A DNA stretch of 64,000 bases, taken from Rhodamnia argentea (lineage: Eukaryota > Streptophyta > Magnoliopsida > Myrtales > Myrtaceae). Location of the stretch: positions 32,273,727 through 32,337,726 of the forward strand of contig NC_063154.1 in assembly GCF_020921035.1 (NCBI RefSeq), read 5' to 3'. Made by a program: the position numbers and the translations under genes. Every line of letters begins with the position of its first letter. Position 1 is the stretch's first letter. The notes below the pieces were generated by a model. It worked only from the letters and a program-made list of their open reading frames with translations. It searched no databases and was not told where the DNA came from. Shown in pieces: positions 46,301-57,891 of this stretch.

Positions 46301-47772
46301 TTATTTTAACAACAAGGAAGCTCACTGTTAGGTAGGTAAACCCCATTCCCACGTAATACCAAACTAAGTCCTTATTGCCTTAATCCGTCCTCTTCCACAT
46401 TTTTAAGTTGCTTGGATAGAAAGCTCAAAATGGACTTCTGTTCCCACAAATGAATGAAGCTACAGACTATGTAAAATAGGTGTGGCTGATGAAAAATTTT
46501 AACCAAGCACTGCAGTCAATTGATTGTATGCTCGTTGACTGATTTGGAGAAAACAAATTGTCGGAGGGCATATTCTTTCTCTAAAAGCAAGAACTACAAC
46601 TTTAATCATTGTTTGATTCTGTATAGACTACTGTATGTGGATCATGAGAAAACTAATTAGATCTACTTCTTCCACTATCACCATGGCAATCAACATGTGA
46701 AATATTATATCATTATTACTGAGAGAGATGATGTGCGTAACAAAACTTCCCTCGTAGCTAATATGGACTTGCCCAACAATCTACTGTGAGCCAGTCAAAG
46801 CACAATAATTTAGAGATGGCTCCACTAGCAGCCATGGTGTAGGCATGACAAACTCAAGCTGATTGAAAATCCACTACAAGATGATATTTCAGCTTCTGAT
46901 ACATCAAAAAAGAATGTACCCTCTATTAAGCTGCAAGCCTCCCAAACCAAGTTTTTATTACTTTGACACTTCAGCTAGTTACATTCAATAGAATCCGAGT
47001 GAACTAGACCACCCAACTAGTCAAGTTCAAGTACCTACACAAGAGGACCTTAAAAAGGGGATAATACAAAAGAAGATGAAAATGAAGAGCAACGAGAAAT
47101 TTAAGTTCCAAAGTCTACTGATGCATAAAATTCTGTATCCCTACTTTTATTGCCAGGGGATGCTTTTCTGAAATTATGGTCTCTCTAGATACTCTCATTC
47201 TCAAGCAGTGTAAGAAGCCGATAACAGAGTTACTAGTGCAAAATATTTCTAATTAAGTAAACAACTGACCTCATTCAGGATATTTTGGAAAAGATGCTTC
47301 TGCAGATACGCAGGTACGCTATCTCCTAGATGCCCATCAAAGATAGCAAAAAGACCAAGTTCATGTCCATGGGTCCGATGAAATTTCGCGACATGGTAGT
47401 CTTCCATGGGATGATTCGCTTTCCCTTTTATTAAACTAAAGCCATACTTGAAGGGGCTCTGATGGCTCCTTCCCTTACCCGAGTTACATGAGGAACGCCC
47501 TCCTACAAGCTGAAGAGCGGGCGCCAAGAAAAAGAAAACATTTGCTTGTCAATAATCGGCCATCTAAACAAAAAATCAATGCTTATGTAACTACCAATAT
47601 CGAGATGACATTTCCCTTCTTTCGTATCGGACAAAGGTGGACAAAGGTACTGAAGATTACGCAGATCAATCAAAGTTGAGATTGATCCTCCGATCAGCAA
47701 CAAGCATCTCTTTCCACTCACCTGAGAATACAGAGACTTGAAGCAGCATAAATTGTCCATATAATTCAGCAT
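40400..47772 (-). CDS. PP2C-type protein phosphatase
   Basis: Five coding exons on the minus strand: 47772-47722, 47509-47270, 45461-45185, 40787-40633 and 40540-40400, with GT-AG junctions and matching phases, give 287 residues, normal for this small single-domain PP2C clade (Arabidopsis PP2C 10/39/58 relatives). Metal-binding and signature motifs are all present: 'HPMEDYHV', '[10 protein letters not shown]', '[11 protein letters not shown]', '[11 protein letters not shown]', 'LASDGLWK' and '[11 protein letters not shown]'. PP2Cs are Mg/Mn-dependent Ser/Thr phosphatases that usually damp kinase signalling. The start could be Met1 (47772) or Met5 (47760, MDNLCCF). Odd: the third coding intron is about 4.4 kb. 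A 5'-UTR intron (48012-47813) is likely. Confidence 0.93.
40788..45184 (-). other. Large (4.4-kb) PP2C intron
   Basis: From donor CCAG|GTCTGA to acceptor TATATCAG|GAGATG. No second gene could be supported inside on either strand; frames at 42875-43282 and 43221-43607 are unrelated to known families and lack splice partners. Confidence 0.7.
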
Positions 47773-47812
47773 CCACCGCTCACTGGCGCCCTCCGCCGCC
47801 TACCATCTACTT

Positions 47813-48012
47813 CTGCAACATACCAATCAAAACACACTCAAGAGTTGACAAAAGACCCATCTCGAAGAAAACTCCCAAATCCCCACCACAATCAACATCA
47901 AATCAAGCAATTCTGACCAATCTTCAAAACGAATACCCACCAGAACAAAGACCCCTCTCCCCGAAAAAAAACCCCCAGAATCGAGCCTGAACAGATCGTC
48001 GCAAGGTCTTAC
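47813..48012 (-). other. 5'-UTR intron of PP2C
   Basis: Donor GTAAAG|GTAAGACC and acceptor ATGTTGCAG|AAGTAG. Upstream lies a GA-rich run (48198-48215, plus strand). Confidence 0.55.
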
Positions 48013-48447
48013 CTTTACCGACACCCACCGAACCAAAACGAGCGGCAACAGCCCCCGCGTCCACTGCCACCGAGAGAAATTCAAAGACGGGTGATGAAGC
48101 ACGAAGACCACCTCGCTGCCCGACGCGACGAGGAGCGAAAGAAGGAAGAAGCCGACGCTAAAAATGAAAAACCCGTCTCGATTCCGTAGTCGAATGGGCA
48201 GAGAGAGAGAGAGAGACAGACGGACAGAGAGCCGGGTCGCACGTATTGACTTTGCTAAGTTTTTTTCCTTGTATTGTCTGTGCGTTGGGTTCGGTATTTT
48301 TTATTACTGACACACACACACACTGTTTTTGGGTAGATACGTAGACGCGTCTTATGTTTCACCTTCAAGCTCTCCTTACTGTTTGTTCCATTTACTGCTG
48401 AATTTCCCCCTCCTCCTTCCTCAGTTTTTGCCTCGCGCAGTTGGTAT

Positions 48448-48453
48448 TTAAGG

Positions 48454-48486
<33 letters not shown>
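48448..48486. repeat. (CT)n microsatellite
   Basis: About 16-17 uninterrupted CT units between PP2C and the next element; probably promoter or leader-type sequence. Confidence 0.9.
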
Positions 48487-48488
<2 letters not shown>

Positions 48489-48719
48489 GCAGTTCAAACT
48501 TCAAAGTCAACTCATCTTTTTCTCCGTCGCTCTCTTTTTCCCTTTTTTGACACCGGTTGACCCGACGGCAACTCATCTTTTAGTGTTCCTTTCCATTCTC
48601 GTAATCCCGGCCACTTTTGTTGGTTCGCAATTTCCACCCCGATGTGATCGAATTCTGACGCGGAATGAGCACGTTTGGACTTGTGTTTATCGTGCACGCC
48701 CATCTGGAATGCCATTTTC

Positions 48720-49176
48720 TTGGGAGATGGAATGGCTGTTAAACTCGAACTACTTACATTAAAGATGAAAAAGAGAACTTGATTTAATTAGGCTCTCAAC
48801 TCGTCCGAATCTTAATAGGCCTTAAATGGGTAAGTGCTGTCCGGTGGACTCGGAATCGCATTTACGAAATTCTACGGGATTTGGGTTAGATTTTGAATTA
48901 TATGACGAAATGATTTGAAACTTGTATCGTTATCAATAACGGGTAAAACCGTCATATTTTTCTTTTTCAAAAAAAATAAGAATGGTATTTCAACTAGATG
49001 GTCTACCGTGCCCAAGATCTCAGCACTAGTGCCCGAAAAAGAGTCACCCAACATCAAGCCCAAGTCCCCAACGATCGGGTGAGACCCCGGTGACATGCTC
49101 TAGTCCCTGGAGCTCAAGTCTAAGACCTAGGTGACATACCTAACTATCACACCTCGTCGACACCAGTGCTTGTTCC
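48720..49176. other. Intergenic; decayed element with 'GACCTAGGTGACATACC' text
   Basis: 49000-49140 and 49420-49550 are similar GC-richer pieces on either side of the 220-bp palindrome, suggesting it inserted inside an older element. A similar piece is at 34430-34540. Confidence 0.4.
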
Positions 49177-49396
49177 GGGCTTTTTTTCAAATTGCATAAA
49201 AAATATATATATATTTACCAAATTAGGGGGAAAAAAACTTATTGGTCGCTGCCGAGCCCGCTGCTCTGCGTTATGACTGCAGAGCGGGTTACGCTTGGCA
49301 CTACGATCGCTGAGCAGACCCCAAATCGGTAAATAGGTTTTTTTCCCCCTAATTTGGTAAATATATATATTTTTTATGCAATTTGAAAAAAAGCCC
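49177..49396. mobile_element. Near-perfect palindromic MITE with 9-bp target duplication
   Basis: Arms of ~66 bp from GGGCTTTTTTTCAAATTGCA to its inverted copy differ only by one TA dinucleotide and one base. The centre holds a second hairpin (CCCGCTGCTCTGC / GCAGAGCGGG). The exact 9-bp GCTTGTTCC repeats at 49168-49176 and 49397-49405. GGG ends plus a 9-bp duplication fit a Mutator-type MITE. Near-identity of arms points to recent insertion. Confidence 0.92.
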
Positions 49397-49405
49397 GCTT
49401 GTTCC

Positions 49406-50025
49406 TCGCCGACGCCCATGCCCAGTTCCCCAATGGTTACTCGAGACCCCAACTCCTATGTCAAGGTTGTTAGGCTCGGGACAAGCACCCGAGCGCGGTT
49501 CAAACCTCCCCGGGACCTTAATCGTTGGGCTCGAATCCCTCAAGACCTAGGTTATACTCAATTTTTTCTTAAATGTGTGCTTCATAATTTTCCAATGAAA
49601 AACAATTGGAAAGCGACTTCCATATTATTTGCGAATATTACCAAATATATGAATATTCATTTCCGTTAGGAATAAGTTCCACTGAGAATATTTTTTGTCA
49701 AAATTTATCGGGAAACAAATGGAACCTTAACGAAAAACATTAATTTGTCTTACTTTTTACTTTTTTTCCAGTAACACCCTTACATCGAATTATAAGAAAA
49801 CACTCACTCAAATCCATGATAGTTACCGTTTTAGAATTCACTTTAGTGGTAGCTATAAAAATGTCAATGGCACTTTAATAATTGCAAAGGGAACACCAAT
49901 CCTAAAAGTTCTAATTATTGATCCTATAGGTAGAGATATTGACTATCGGTTTTTACTTTGAGATAAGGAGACCAAAAGCTTTTTAATTAATGCAAACTTT
50001 CCAACCAGATCCATCAATTTTTCAT
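49406..50025. other. Intergenic
   Basis: Continuation of the element fragment to about 49560, then AT-rich sequence. No gene seen. Confidence 0.4.
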
Positions 50026-50582
50026 GGGAGAATTATCCAAAAAGTCCTAAACATATAATGTTTGTATCAATTTAGTCCATTTGGTTGATCGGCACTGACA
50101 TGGACTTTTTTAATAATAATTTCATATTTTTTTCTTTTTTTTCCTTTTTTCTTTAGCTTTTTTGTTTCTATAAACCCTAGGGCCGGCGAGGGTCGCCGAC
50201 CGAACCCGCTGACCATAGGTGAGGGCTGGGACCCCCTCGTCGGCACTAGGCCGGCGCATTGCGGCCCTCGTCAGATTTGGACAAGCAAGGCCGTCGTGAC
50301 CATTGCCCGGCCCAGGCGAAGGCCCCGTCGGCCCGGGCCAGCGAGGGTCGGTTGGCAACCCCCGCCACTTCTAGAGCTTAGAAACAAAAAAGAAAAAAAA
50401 TTCAAAAAATTCAAAAAAAAATTATGAAAATATCATTAAAAAAAAGTCCACCTTAACACTGGCCAATCAAATGAATTGAAATGGCACAAAAGCAAATGGT
50501 TTAGAATTGAATTGGCCAAAAAAAAATTATGACTAAATTGGCATAATTACAATAGGTTTAAGACTTTTTTGATAATATTTCT
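50026..50582. mobile_element. Foldback element with GC-rich core
   Basis: Ends GGGAGAATTATCCAAAAAGTC and an inverted relative near 50560-50582. A/T-rich arms with 'AATTGAATTGGCC' units flank a GC-rich core (50180-50365) of 'GGCGAGGGTCGCCGACC' type. Related to 54040-54650, 60470-61172 and the block-A MITEs. Confidence 0.6.
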
Positions 50583-50775
50583 GATTTTACTTTGCAATGA
50601 AATCTCTGAATTGTATATATTTCTAGTCAGACCTATCCTTTCGTTCAAAGAAATCGAAATATCAAGATATATGCGTATACAAAATTTTTCAAATAAAACT
50701 GTCACTAGTGGAGGAGAGATAACTGCCAACGTGGACAAGTCTAGTGGGACCAAGTAATGGGCATGACTTTCTTAA

Positions 50776-50785
50776 TATAAATAAA
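50776..50785 (+). promoter_or_regulatory. TATA box of the TOM1-like gene
   Basis: TATAAATAAA about 340 bp before the start codon, followed by a CT-rich leader (50910-51020). Confidence 0.6.
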
Positions 50786-50848
50786 AGTCAGACGAGGGGA
50801 GAGAAGCAAAGACAGAGACAAGCAGTTTTGCTGTTGCGCAATCAACGA

Positions 50849-51199
50849 ATGATGCTACCTAGGAAGCCGTCAAACAAATCACACGCAAATATTTCCCATT
50901 CGAATCTGCGTGTCTCCCCCTCTCTCTCTCCTCGCCACGTACTCCTCCCAGCTCTCTTTTGCCATCTCATTTTCGTCAAGCCATGCACGAATCCATCTTC
51001 TCTCTCTCTCTCTCTCTCTTTCTGGGTGCAACAGAAAGAACATTCTTTTCCGCGACTTCTCTGCAGATCTCGTCTGCATCTTCTTTTCACGTTTTTGAGG
51101 GTGGGATTGGCTGATGTTGATGATGGGTGGTGGGTCCATGTTGAGGAGGAAGACTCTGGGTTTCGAATGGGCCAAGAGTTACTACGGCGGCGGCGGTGA
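50849..51199 (+). promoter_or_regulatory. Upstream open reading frame overlapping the TOM1-like start
   Basis: ATGATG at 50849 opens a 116-codon frame that runs past the main ATG (51114) in another frame and stops at 51199. If the transcript starts near 50810 this uORF would lie in the leader and could reduce main-frame initiation. Its protein (Ser/Leu-rich from the CT repeats) has no family likeness. Leader splicing is not excluded. Confidence 0.4.
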
Positions 51200-53890
51200 T
51201 CGTGCCTCGGATTGGTGGGACGAGATTGACGAGTCCGAGCAATGGCAGAAGGGGATCTATTATTCCTTGTGTGCATCCTACGCATTGATTTCTTTCATTG
51301 CTTTGGTATGTCATTATCTGCTGCTAGCCATTTGGTTTCTCTTCGATCTGTTTGAGTCTTTGTTGTTGTTGTTGTTGTTGTTGGTGGTGGTGGTGTTTGT
51401 GTTTTGGTAGGAACCTATTGAGGCCATACCCTTTAGGCTCGTGCCTGCCTTTTCTTTCCATTCACTTATGTATTTTTGTACGGCCGCTGATTGTTTTTCT
51501 TGTTTTATGTTTAGTCTTCCGCACGCGCCCTATAATTTATCTATTATCAGATTAAAGTAGAGCCTGTAAGCTGCTCGTTACATTGAGTTGTTTTCCTTTT
51601 TCATTTCTGCACTGTAATGTCGTCTTCAGGTGAGTTTGATCATGAAGATGTAATGAGAAAACTTCTGCAGATCTTTGCTCTAGGTTTCTTCTTTTCTTGA
51701 GTGGAGGTTGTCATGTTTATGTCATGGACGTTCGCAGAACGCAGGCTTCTTCGCATATGCGATGTTATTCATCGTCTTGAATTGTGAACAAGCTGAAATC
51801 CTATGATGGTTTTTCGACTGTTTGTGTAGGTGCAACTGTGCCGCATTCAATTCAGAGTGCCGGAGTTCGGTTGGACGACGCAGAAGGTTTTCCATCTGAT
51901 GAATTTTGTCGTGAACGGACGTAAGAATCGCCCGGATCTTCTGTTTTCCTACTTGAGGCGAATCGCGTTCAAACTTCTATACTAATTCTTGAATCTGCAT
52001 TTTTGTCAGTGAGGGCTTTCATGTTTGGTGTATACAAGAGCGTGTTTCTTCTCCGTCCCAAGGTACGTCTCATTGCTTCACCACCATTTATCAGCCTCTT
52101 TATCTGTAGTATCCGAGATTAGGAGTAGTGTACAAAACTGTTGAATAAATATGGTATCCAATTCCTATAATTCGAACATTTGTTTATCGACAGGCGCTAG
52201 AAATAATGCTTCTCGATCTTCCGGGACTATTATTCTTCTCAACGTACACATTACTAGTCTTGTTCTGGGCTGAGATATATCAGCAGGTATTGTTTTGTAT
52301 ACTAATGTTGTCTCTTATGTCGTAAACCGTCACATGTATAAAGTTAGTTGAGTTAATGGTTTATGAAAGTTTTTCTAATCGAACAGGCGCGAAGTCTTCC
52401 TATCGATAAGCTTAGGCCGACGTATTATTCAATTAACGGAGTCATATACTTCACACAGGTAAGGTACTTCATTCTCATTTCTATTTACTTTCGAAAGACA
52501 CCGAATTAACAGGATTCGATTCTTGTATCCGACTTAATGTCAGTCAAATTCGCAATTGTGGCAATAGGTATGCATCTGGATCGGTGTAAAATTGAGCCCG
52601 AGTCATACAGCGATCGTGGTTTCGAGACTCTTTATGTCAGGTCAGTGTTCTTAAGGCAAATCATGGGACGGCTTGCGGCGCAAGCCTTTCGTTCAGTCTT
52701 ATTACCTTGTGCTTTCTTCTGCTTCCTTTTACTGGTATTTGAACTAATGGTTCGTAAATAGGTTCGTGCTAAGCGGCATTTCCTTTTACCGGTATTTTCC
52801 TTGTCTTGCGATTGACGCCGCATAGTCGTTTAATGTTGGCAGCTGTTTCGTTTTGTGCTGCACTGGGGTTTCTGATATACGGAGGCAGGTAACCTTGGAA
52901 ACGATCTCAACCCGACAGTTGCTTTCCGTACTTCGCGACCTAAGTTGCTGTTATCTTGTGCAGGTTGTTCGTCATGTTGAGGCGCTTTCCTATTGAATCG
53001 AGAGGCCGACAGAAGAAGCTGTACGAGGTGCGTATTCCATGTGATCATCGAGTTCGGTTTTGTAAGCTTAACGGTACAAAAGAACTTGCTGCTATAGACA
53101 AGGGTAGAAGCGAGGAAATTAATCTCCTTTCCAGAGTGACTTACGCTTCTTTAATGGTGGTATTACATCGTGACTAACCATGCTCTGCTTCTGAGATCTC
53201 GCTGCTACGCATCCCTCGAAGAAAGGTTAACTTACTTCAGCATACCCACTTCATGAATTTGGTAAATGTGCAGAAGAACATCTACTTCGCTTGAGCCAAT
53301 TTGGGTGGCCAAAGTTTCCCATGACACCACTAGAATTCATATGATAGCAGACTTTACCCTTTGATTGCTTGGGCAATCGGAATTCATATAACTGTTATTT
53401 ACTTCACAACTATGTCGATTCGGTCGCGCATCGTAACAAATCATGTCGCAGGTCGGCTTCGTCACCGCAACTTGCTGCACTTGCTTCCTGATAAGATGTC
53501 TAGTGGTGAGTTACCACAGTACAAGCTCTAGACTTCACTAGTAAAAGCCAGAATCCCGAGTTCCTATCGGATGTTTACGCCCGTCCATCTTTCAGGTCTC
53601 TATTTCGGCTTTCGACGACAATGCGGACGTCGACGTCTTGGATCATCCGATTTTGAATCTAATCTATTACACGGTAACTTCATTATCAGCAGATCGTTTA
53701 TCTATCAGTGATATTGATGTCTGAATATGTGGCTCTTACTGCGCTCTCGCGGCGGCAAGAAACTTGATGTGTTCGACGTAATTGTTTTTCGATGCAGTTG
53801 GTGGAGATCGTGCCCTCGGCCTTGGTTCTCTATGTCCTGCGGAAGCTGCCCCCGAGGCGCATATCAGATCGATACAATCCGATTGGATGA
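51114..53890 (+). CDS. TOM1/THH1-type seven-transmembrane protein
   Basis: Eleven exons with GT-AG junctions and matching phases: 51114-51305, 51830-51920, 52010-52062, 52194-52286, 52387-52458, 52568-52640, 52843-52888, 52964-53027, 53452-53505, 53596-53673 and 53798-53890, giving 302 residues. Diagnostic stretches: '[19 protein letters not shown]', '[20 protein letters not shown]', '[16 protein letters not shown]', '[19 protein letters not shown]' and '[13 protein letters not shown]'. The family (TOBAMOVIRUS MULTIPLICATION 1 and relatives) are tonoplast/endomembrane proteins of about 290-300 residues that tobamovirus replication complexes use as host factors; the normal plant role is poorly defined. 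Exon 7 uses acceptor TTGGCAG at 52842 because only that keeps the family alignment (…[13 protein letters not shown]). The gene looks intact. Confidence 0.94.
51361..51400. repeat. (TTG)n/(GTG)n microsatellite in TOM1-like intron 1
   Basis: About seven TTG units followed by four GTG-type units just after exon 1. Confidence 0.85.
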
Positions 53891-54039
53891 GAGGCTTCAA
53901 TGGCTGCTCACCTGCTGCGTAATTGTTTCATTTCATTCATCTTTCTAAGATGAGATGGTCATGGTATTAAATTGGAAAAATTTCCTGGAAGCGCATGTTC
54001 AATATCTCTCTCAAGAAAAGAAAAAAATGATCCCTCTCT

Positions 54040-54650
54040 TTTAAATTGCCATAATGAAAAATTTCAAATAAGAGTCCAAAGTATCCTCATTTTCTCAAAT
54101 AAAGGCCTAAAGTGGACTTTATTGCAAATAAGGGTCTGAAGTGGCCAAATTAATCTAAAAAAAAAAGGCGTAACTCACCGGTTGGTTAGGGCCATTTTCA
54201 TCATTTTCTTTTTTTTTGTATTTTTGCTTTTCATTTTTTAAAAGAAGGAAAAAAAAAATAAACATGAGCAAAGGCCGTTGCCACATTGGCAACCAAAGGC
54301 GAGGTCCTACAAACCGAACTCGGGCAAGGGCCGCCAACCCTCGCCGACATGTGGGAGAGGGTCGCAGCCCTCTCTTGGCTATAGCGAGGGCTAGCCAACC
54401 CTTGCCCAGGCACCGGCAACCCATCGGCGATGGAGCAACAGACACAGTATTTTCTTTTTTAAAACTTTTAGTTTTTTTAATTTAATTTGATTTGATTTAA
54501 TTGAAAATTAGGCTGAAATTGTATTTTGACAAAAATGCCCTTGAGTGGCCGAAATACTTAGCCAATCTGCCAGCGAGCAAGGTGAGGCCTTTATTTGAAA
54601 CTATCATGGCCACTTCGGACCCTTATTTAGGTTCTTCCCTTACCACAACG
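54040..54650. mobile_element. Foldback element with GC-rich core
   Basis: Inverted arms built from 'CAAATAAGGGTCYRAAGTGG' units (left 54065-54150, right 54575-54640). Core 54270-54430 carries 'GCCGCCAACCCTCGCC' and 'GAGGGCTAGCCAACCC'. Same family as 60470-61172. Confidence 0.65.
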
Positions 54651-56339
54651 TCCTTAGTGTTCAATTTAGTATTCATTAGTTAAATTGCAAGTGCATCTGT
54701 AGTTAATCAACGTTGCTAAAGATGAAGCCGTGAGTACCTAACTTACATTTTTTCACATAAGAGAAAGAAGAATAAATCCCAGCCGGCCCAAAAACCCAAA
54801 AAAAAAAAACATTATATCACTGTCAAGTGATAAAAATTCAAAGAAGCAGACATGAATTAATTAAATAATTGACAGATAAATTATTTTTCTTGTAATAAAT
54901 TAGCCATAGTTGGACTGGCAATTTGGTCGTAGAATGATAAAGAGGACTTACTACTGTTTCGTCTTGTAGTTGTAAGAATCAAAAGTTGCAATGGTTCTGG
55001 TTGCTCAACAGTGTTCCGGATGAAAAGCCATGATTCCATGACCTTGTAATTTTTTCTGCGTTTGTTGATAAAATTAATAAGAGTGGTTAATTCGAGAAGT
55101 TGGTCGGAGCTAGGACGACGATCGGGATTTTACGCATCGAGAACTCTGAGTTCTCATGGTACGAAAAGGTCCGTCACATGGCCCGATTTCTCGACACAAG
55201 TAGCTTATCTTTGTCAGCACAAGAGAAATGAACTAAGTTCGGTCGGGCAATCACTTGACCTAGTAATGAATCTAATGATAATAAAGTCTCGTGAGGTTGG
55301 CTTAGTGAACAAAGAGAGAATTAGGCATATGTGATGGGCATCGACAAAATTAAATGAACCGAAAAAATAAAGATCGTAAAAGAAAAAAAAAGAAATTATT
55401 GCCCAAAAGGTGCAAAATAAATTGCTAAAATTGTATTTAACCTTTGCTGTGGTTGTTATTATTGTCATCAATGCTCCGTTTGTTTCGTGAAAAATAAATA
55501 TTTAAAAAATATTTTACAAAAATCGATGGTTTGTATCATTTACAAAAATCAATGAATATAAGATATTTTCATTTTCATTGCGTACAAGAATGTTTAAATA
55601 TGAGACTTTGTTTTCAGAAGTTCAAAAACACGGGTGGGTAATCAGAAATAAGACTGATTGCACATGTTGTGTATGAGACTTAGCTCGTGCATCGACAAGC
55701 CTCGTCAAATCATGGAGGGCGTCCGATAACTCTCATATGTCAAGCAAATGTCCGATCACATTCCTTGCTAGACTTGGGGAGAGAGCGGGAATTGGTCCCC
55801 TGACAACCACCGACCGCGGGTCGAAAATCTCGCTTTGCATTTCGAAATCCTATCCCCAACTATGCCACTTGCCAATTCGAAACTGTTGCAAAAAAAAAAA
55901 AAAGTTCAAAGACCACGTTGTACTTGTACCAACAACGAAAGTTAGGAGTATTAAAACTATACTTTGACCAACATAATGGTAATACTAGCCAGATCTTAAT
56001 GATATCAATGTCAATATCAATAATAATTCACCAACATTCGATTCGTTTTCTCCCAATGGGAGCTGATCTGACCAGCTAGCGTTTGACTTTCGAAAAGCTT
56101 ATGCTACCACCTCTCCAATTCTCAAGGTCATATTACATAATAGTGAACATGTGCACTCTGAGACTAATTTGGACATTCCAAGAGGAATCGGCAAATATTC
56201 CCATGTCCATCTCATGGCTCCAGTCGCCAAGCCTCTTGGTCATTGGATTACCATGTTTTTTTCACCTAAACAAAGAGCAACCGACAAAGTTGTTTTTTGT
56301 TTCCGCACAAAGCTCGGGTGCACACACTAGTGAGAATAA
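54651..56339. other. Intergenic, no gene recognised
   Basis: AT-rich. 55470-55580 has 'CTCCGTTTGTTTCGTGAAAAAT', similar to 57090-57120, marking a MITE fragment. Frames at 55062 and 55737 are unsupported. Confidence 0.4.
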
Positions 56340-56963
56340 GGATGGTTTGGTTCGGCTTTGGAAATAGGTTTTGAGGAAATCCAAATGTTTGGAAAATACA
56401 AAAGGCGTTTGGTAAAAAATTTCTTTGAAAAGAAACTTTGGGTTGAATACTATTTTCGCAAAAGAAAAAATTGCAAAGGGCTCTGGCTGGATTATTTCAT
56501 TTATTTATCAAAATAATCAAAACCCTTCACCGAAGACGACGAAGGGCTCAGGCTGCCGACGAGGCAGATTTGGCGTCGGCAACCCTCGGCGAGGGACCCC
56601 TCGGTCGAGTGACATAGGGACCGTGGCCGAGGGTCGCACGACCCAAGCTGCCCCTGTCCGGGGTCACCGGACCCCAGGCAGCCTTCACCGACCAGATCTG
56701 CCCTAGCCGATCGCCCTCGCTCAAAAAGAAAGATAAATAGTAAATCTAGGATTTCACTTTTTAAGAGGGGTAAAATTAAAATTTTAGTAAGGCTTTGAGG
56801 AAAAAGTAGGTAGCTGGGTGGCCTTCAATATTCCGAAAAATTCTCAAAGCTCCATGCTAGTGCCTTCCCAAGGCCAGCTTTCACCTCAGAGCACCTTGGG
56901 AATGGTTTCCGAACACCCCAAACTATTTCCAAGTGCTTTCAGAATGCTAAACCGAACACACCC
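56340..56963. mobile_element. Foldback-like element with 'GTTCGGTTTAGC' ends and GC-rich core
   Basis: Left end 'GGATGGTTTGGTTCGGCTTTG' and right end 'GCTAAACCGAACACACCC' are imperfect inverted repeats. Core 56540-56720 is rich in 'GGCAACCCTCGGCGAGGG' text. No transposase. Confidence 0.5.
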
Positions 56964-57254
56964 TAAGTATAGGTCTCGGAGGAGAAACTCTCGTGTTTAA
57001 AGTATTTCCAATAATGTGAAAGCCGAACTAACAAATAAATGAATTGCGGAAAGTAGAAAATTGCCAGTAGCAAGTAATTACAGTAAATGAAAGCTCCATT
57101 TGTTTTACGGAAGATGAGCGATTTGAAAAATATTTTTCAAAAAGTAATCGCTTATGTTGCCTAAAAAAATGAATAAATGAATTTTTTTCATCACCAATGA
57201 AAGTAATTAGGCATATATTGTTATCAAGGATAAAAACATTTTTCGTTGACTAAT

Positions 57255-57352
57255 ATCAAGAAGAGCACCATTTCCTTAGGATGATACAGCTCCTCTTAGG
57301 AGCTCAAGGTATAAACTGCAAAACTGATATCAAGAAGAGCACCATTTCCTTG
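57255..57352. repeat. Direct repeat of ~26 bp
   Basis: 'ATATCAAGAAGAGCACCATT' plus TCCTT occurs at about 57262 and 57326, about 64 bp apart, next to a MITE-like stretch (57090-57255). Confidence 0.8.
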
Positions 57353-57891
57353 CTACAAAGGTAGCTAAAACACTGCCATTTATTGTAAAGTTCTACTTGT
57401 CTGCCCTCCACTACAACGGAAAACTACAGAAACCACACATCGTCTGAGAAGATCGATGTGGTACTTCTTAAAAAGCCGGCCAAACAATCCGTCTCTCTAA
57501 TATGACCACTTATAAATTATAACAAGTGGCTTATGGTTCCTTCCATAATCTATGCTGGGCAATCAGATTTTAAAGAAGGCACTGCGCAGAATGCAAGGAC
57601 CGACTAGCTGCATAGTGCTTCGGTGTATTTGGAGAAGCATCAATCTGGCTCCATTAGATCAGAGTAACTCTCTATTAGAATCCAAAAGCCGAGGAGCATA
57701 AGTGTGAAAGCTTGACACTGATTTTGCATTTTCAATGGAGATAACTAAAGCGAGATTTCTTCATTATCTCTGCTTGCTATCTTTACAAGAAGATAAATTT
57801 TAAATCAAACCATACAGTGATTCGAATGTTAATAGCACGCTGTAGATATATACTAATGTGGCCGAAAATAAGAAAATTACCGACTCCCTTC

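Noticed and set aside
50842-51314. Minus-strand frames over the TOM1-like exon 1
   Set aside because: Shadows of the real exon and of the CT repeat. No motif and no splice partners.
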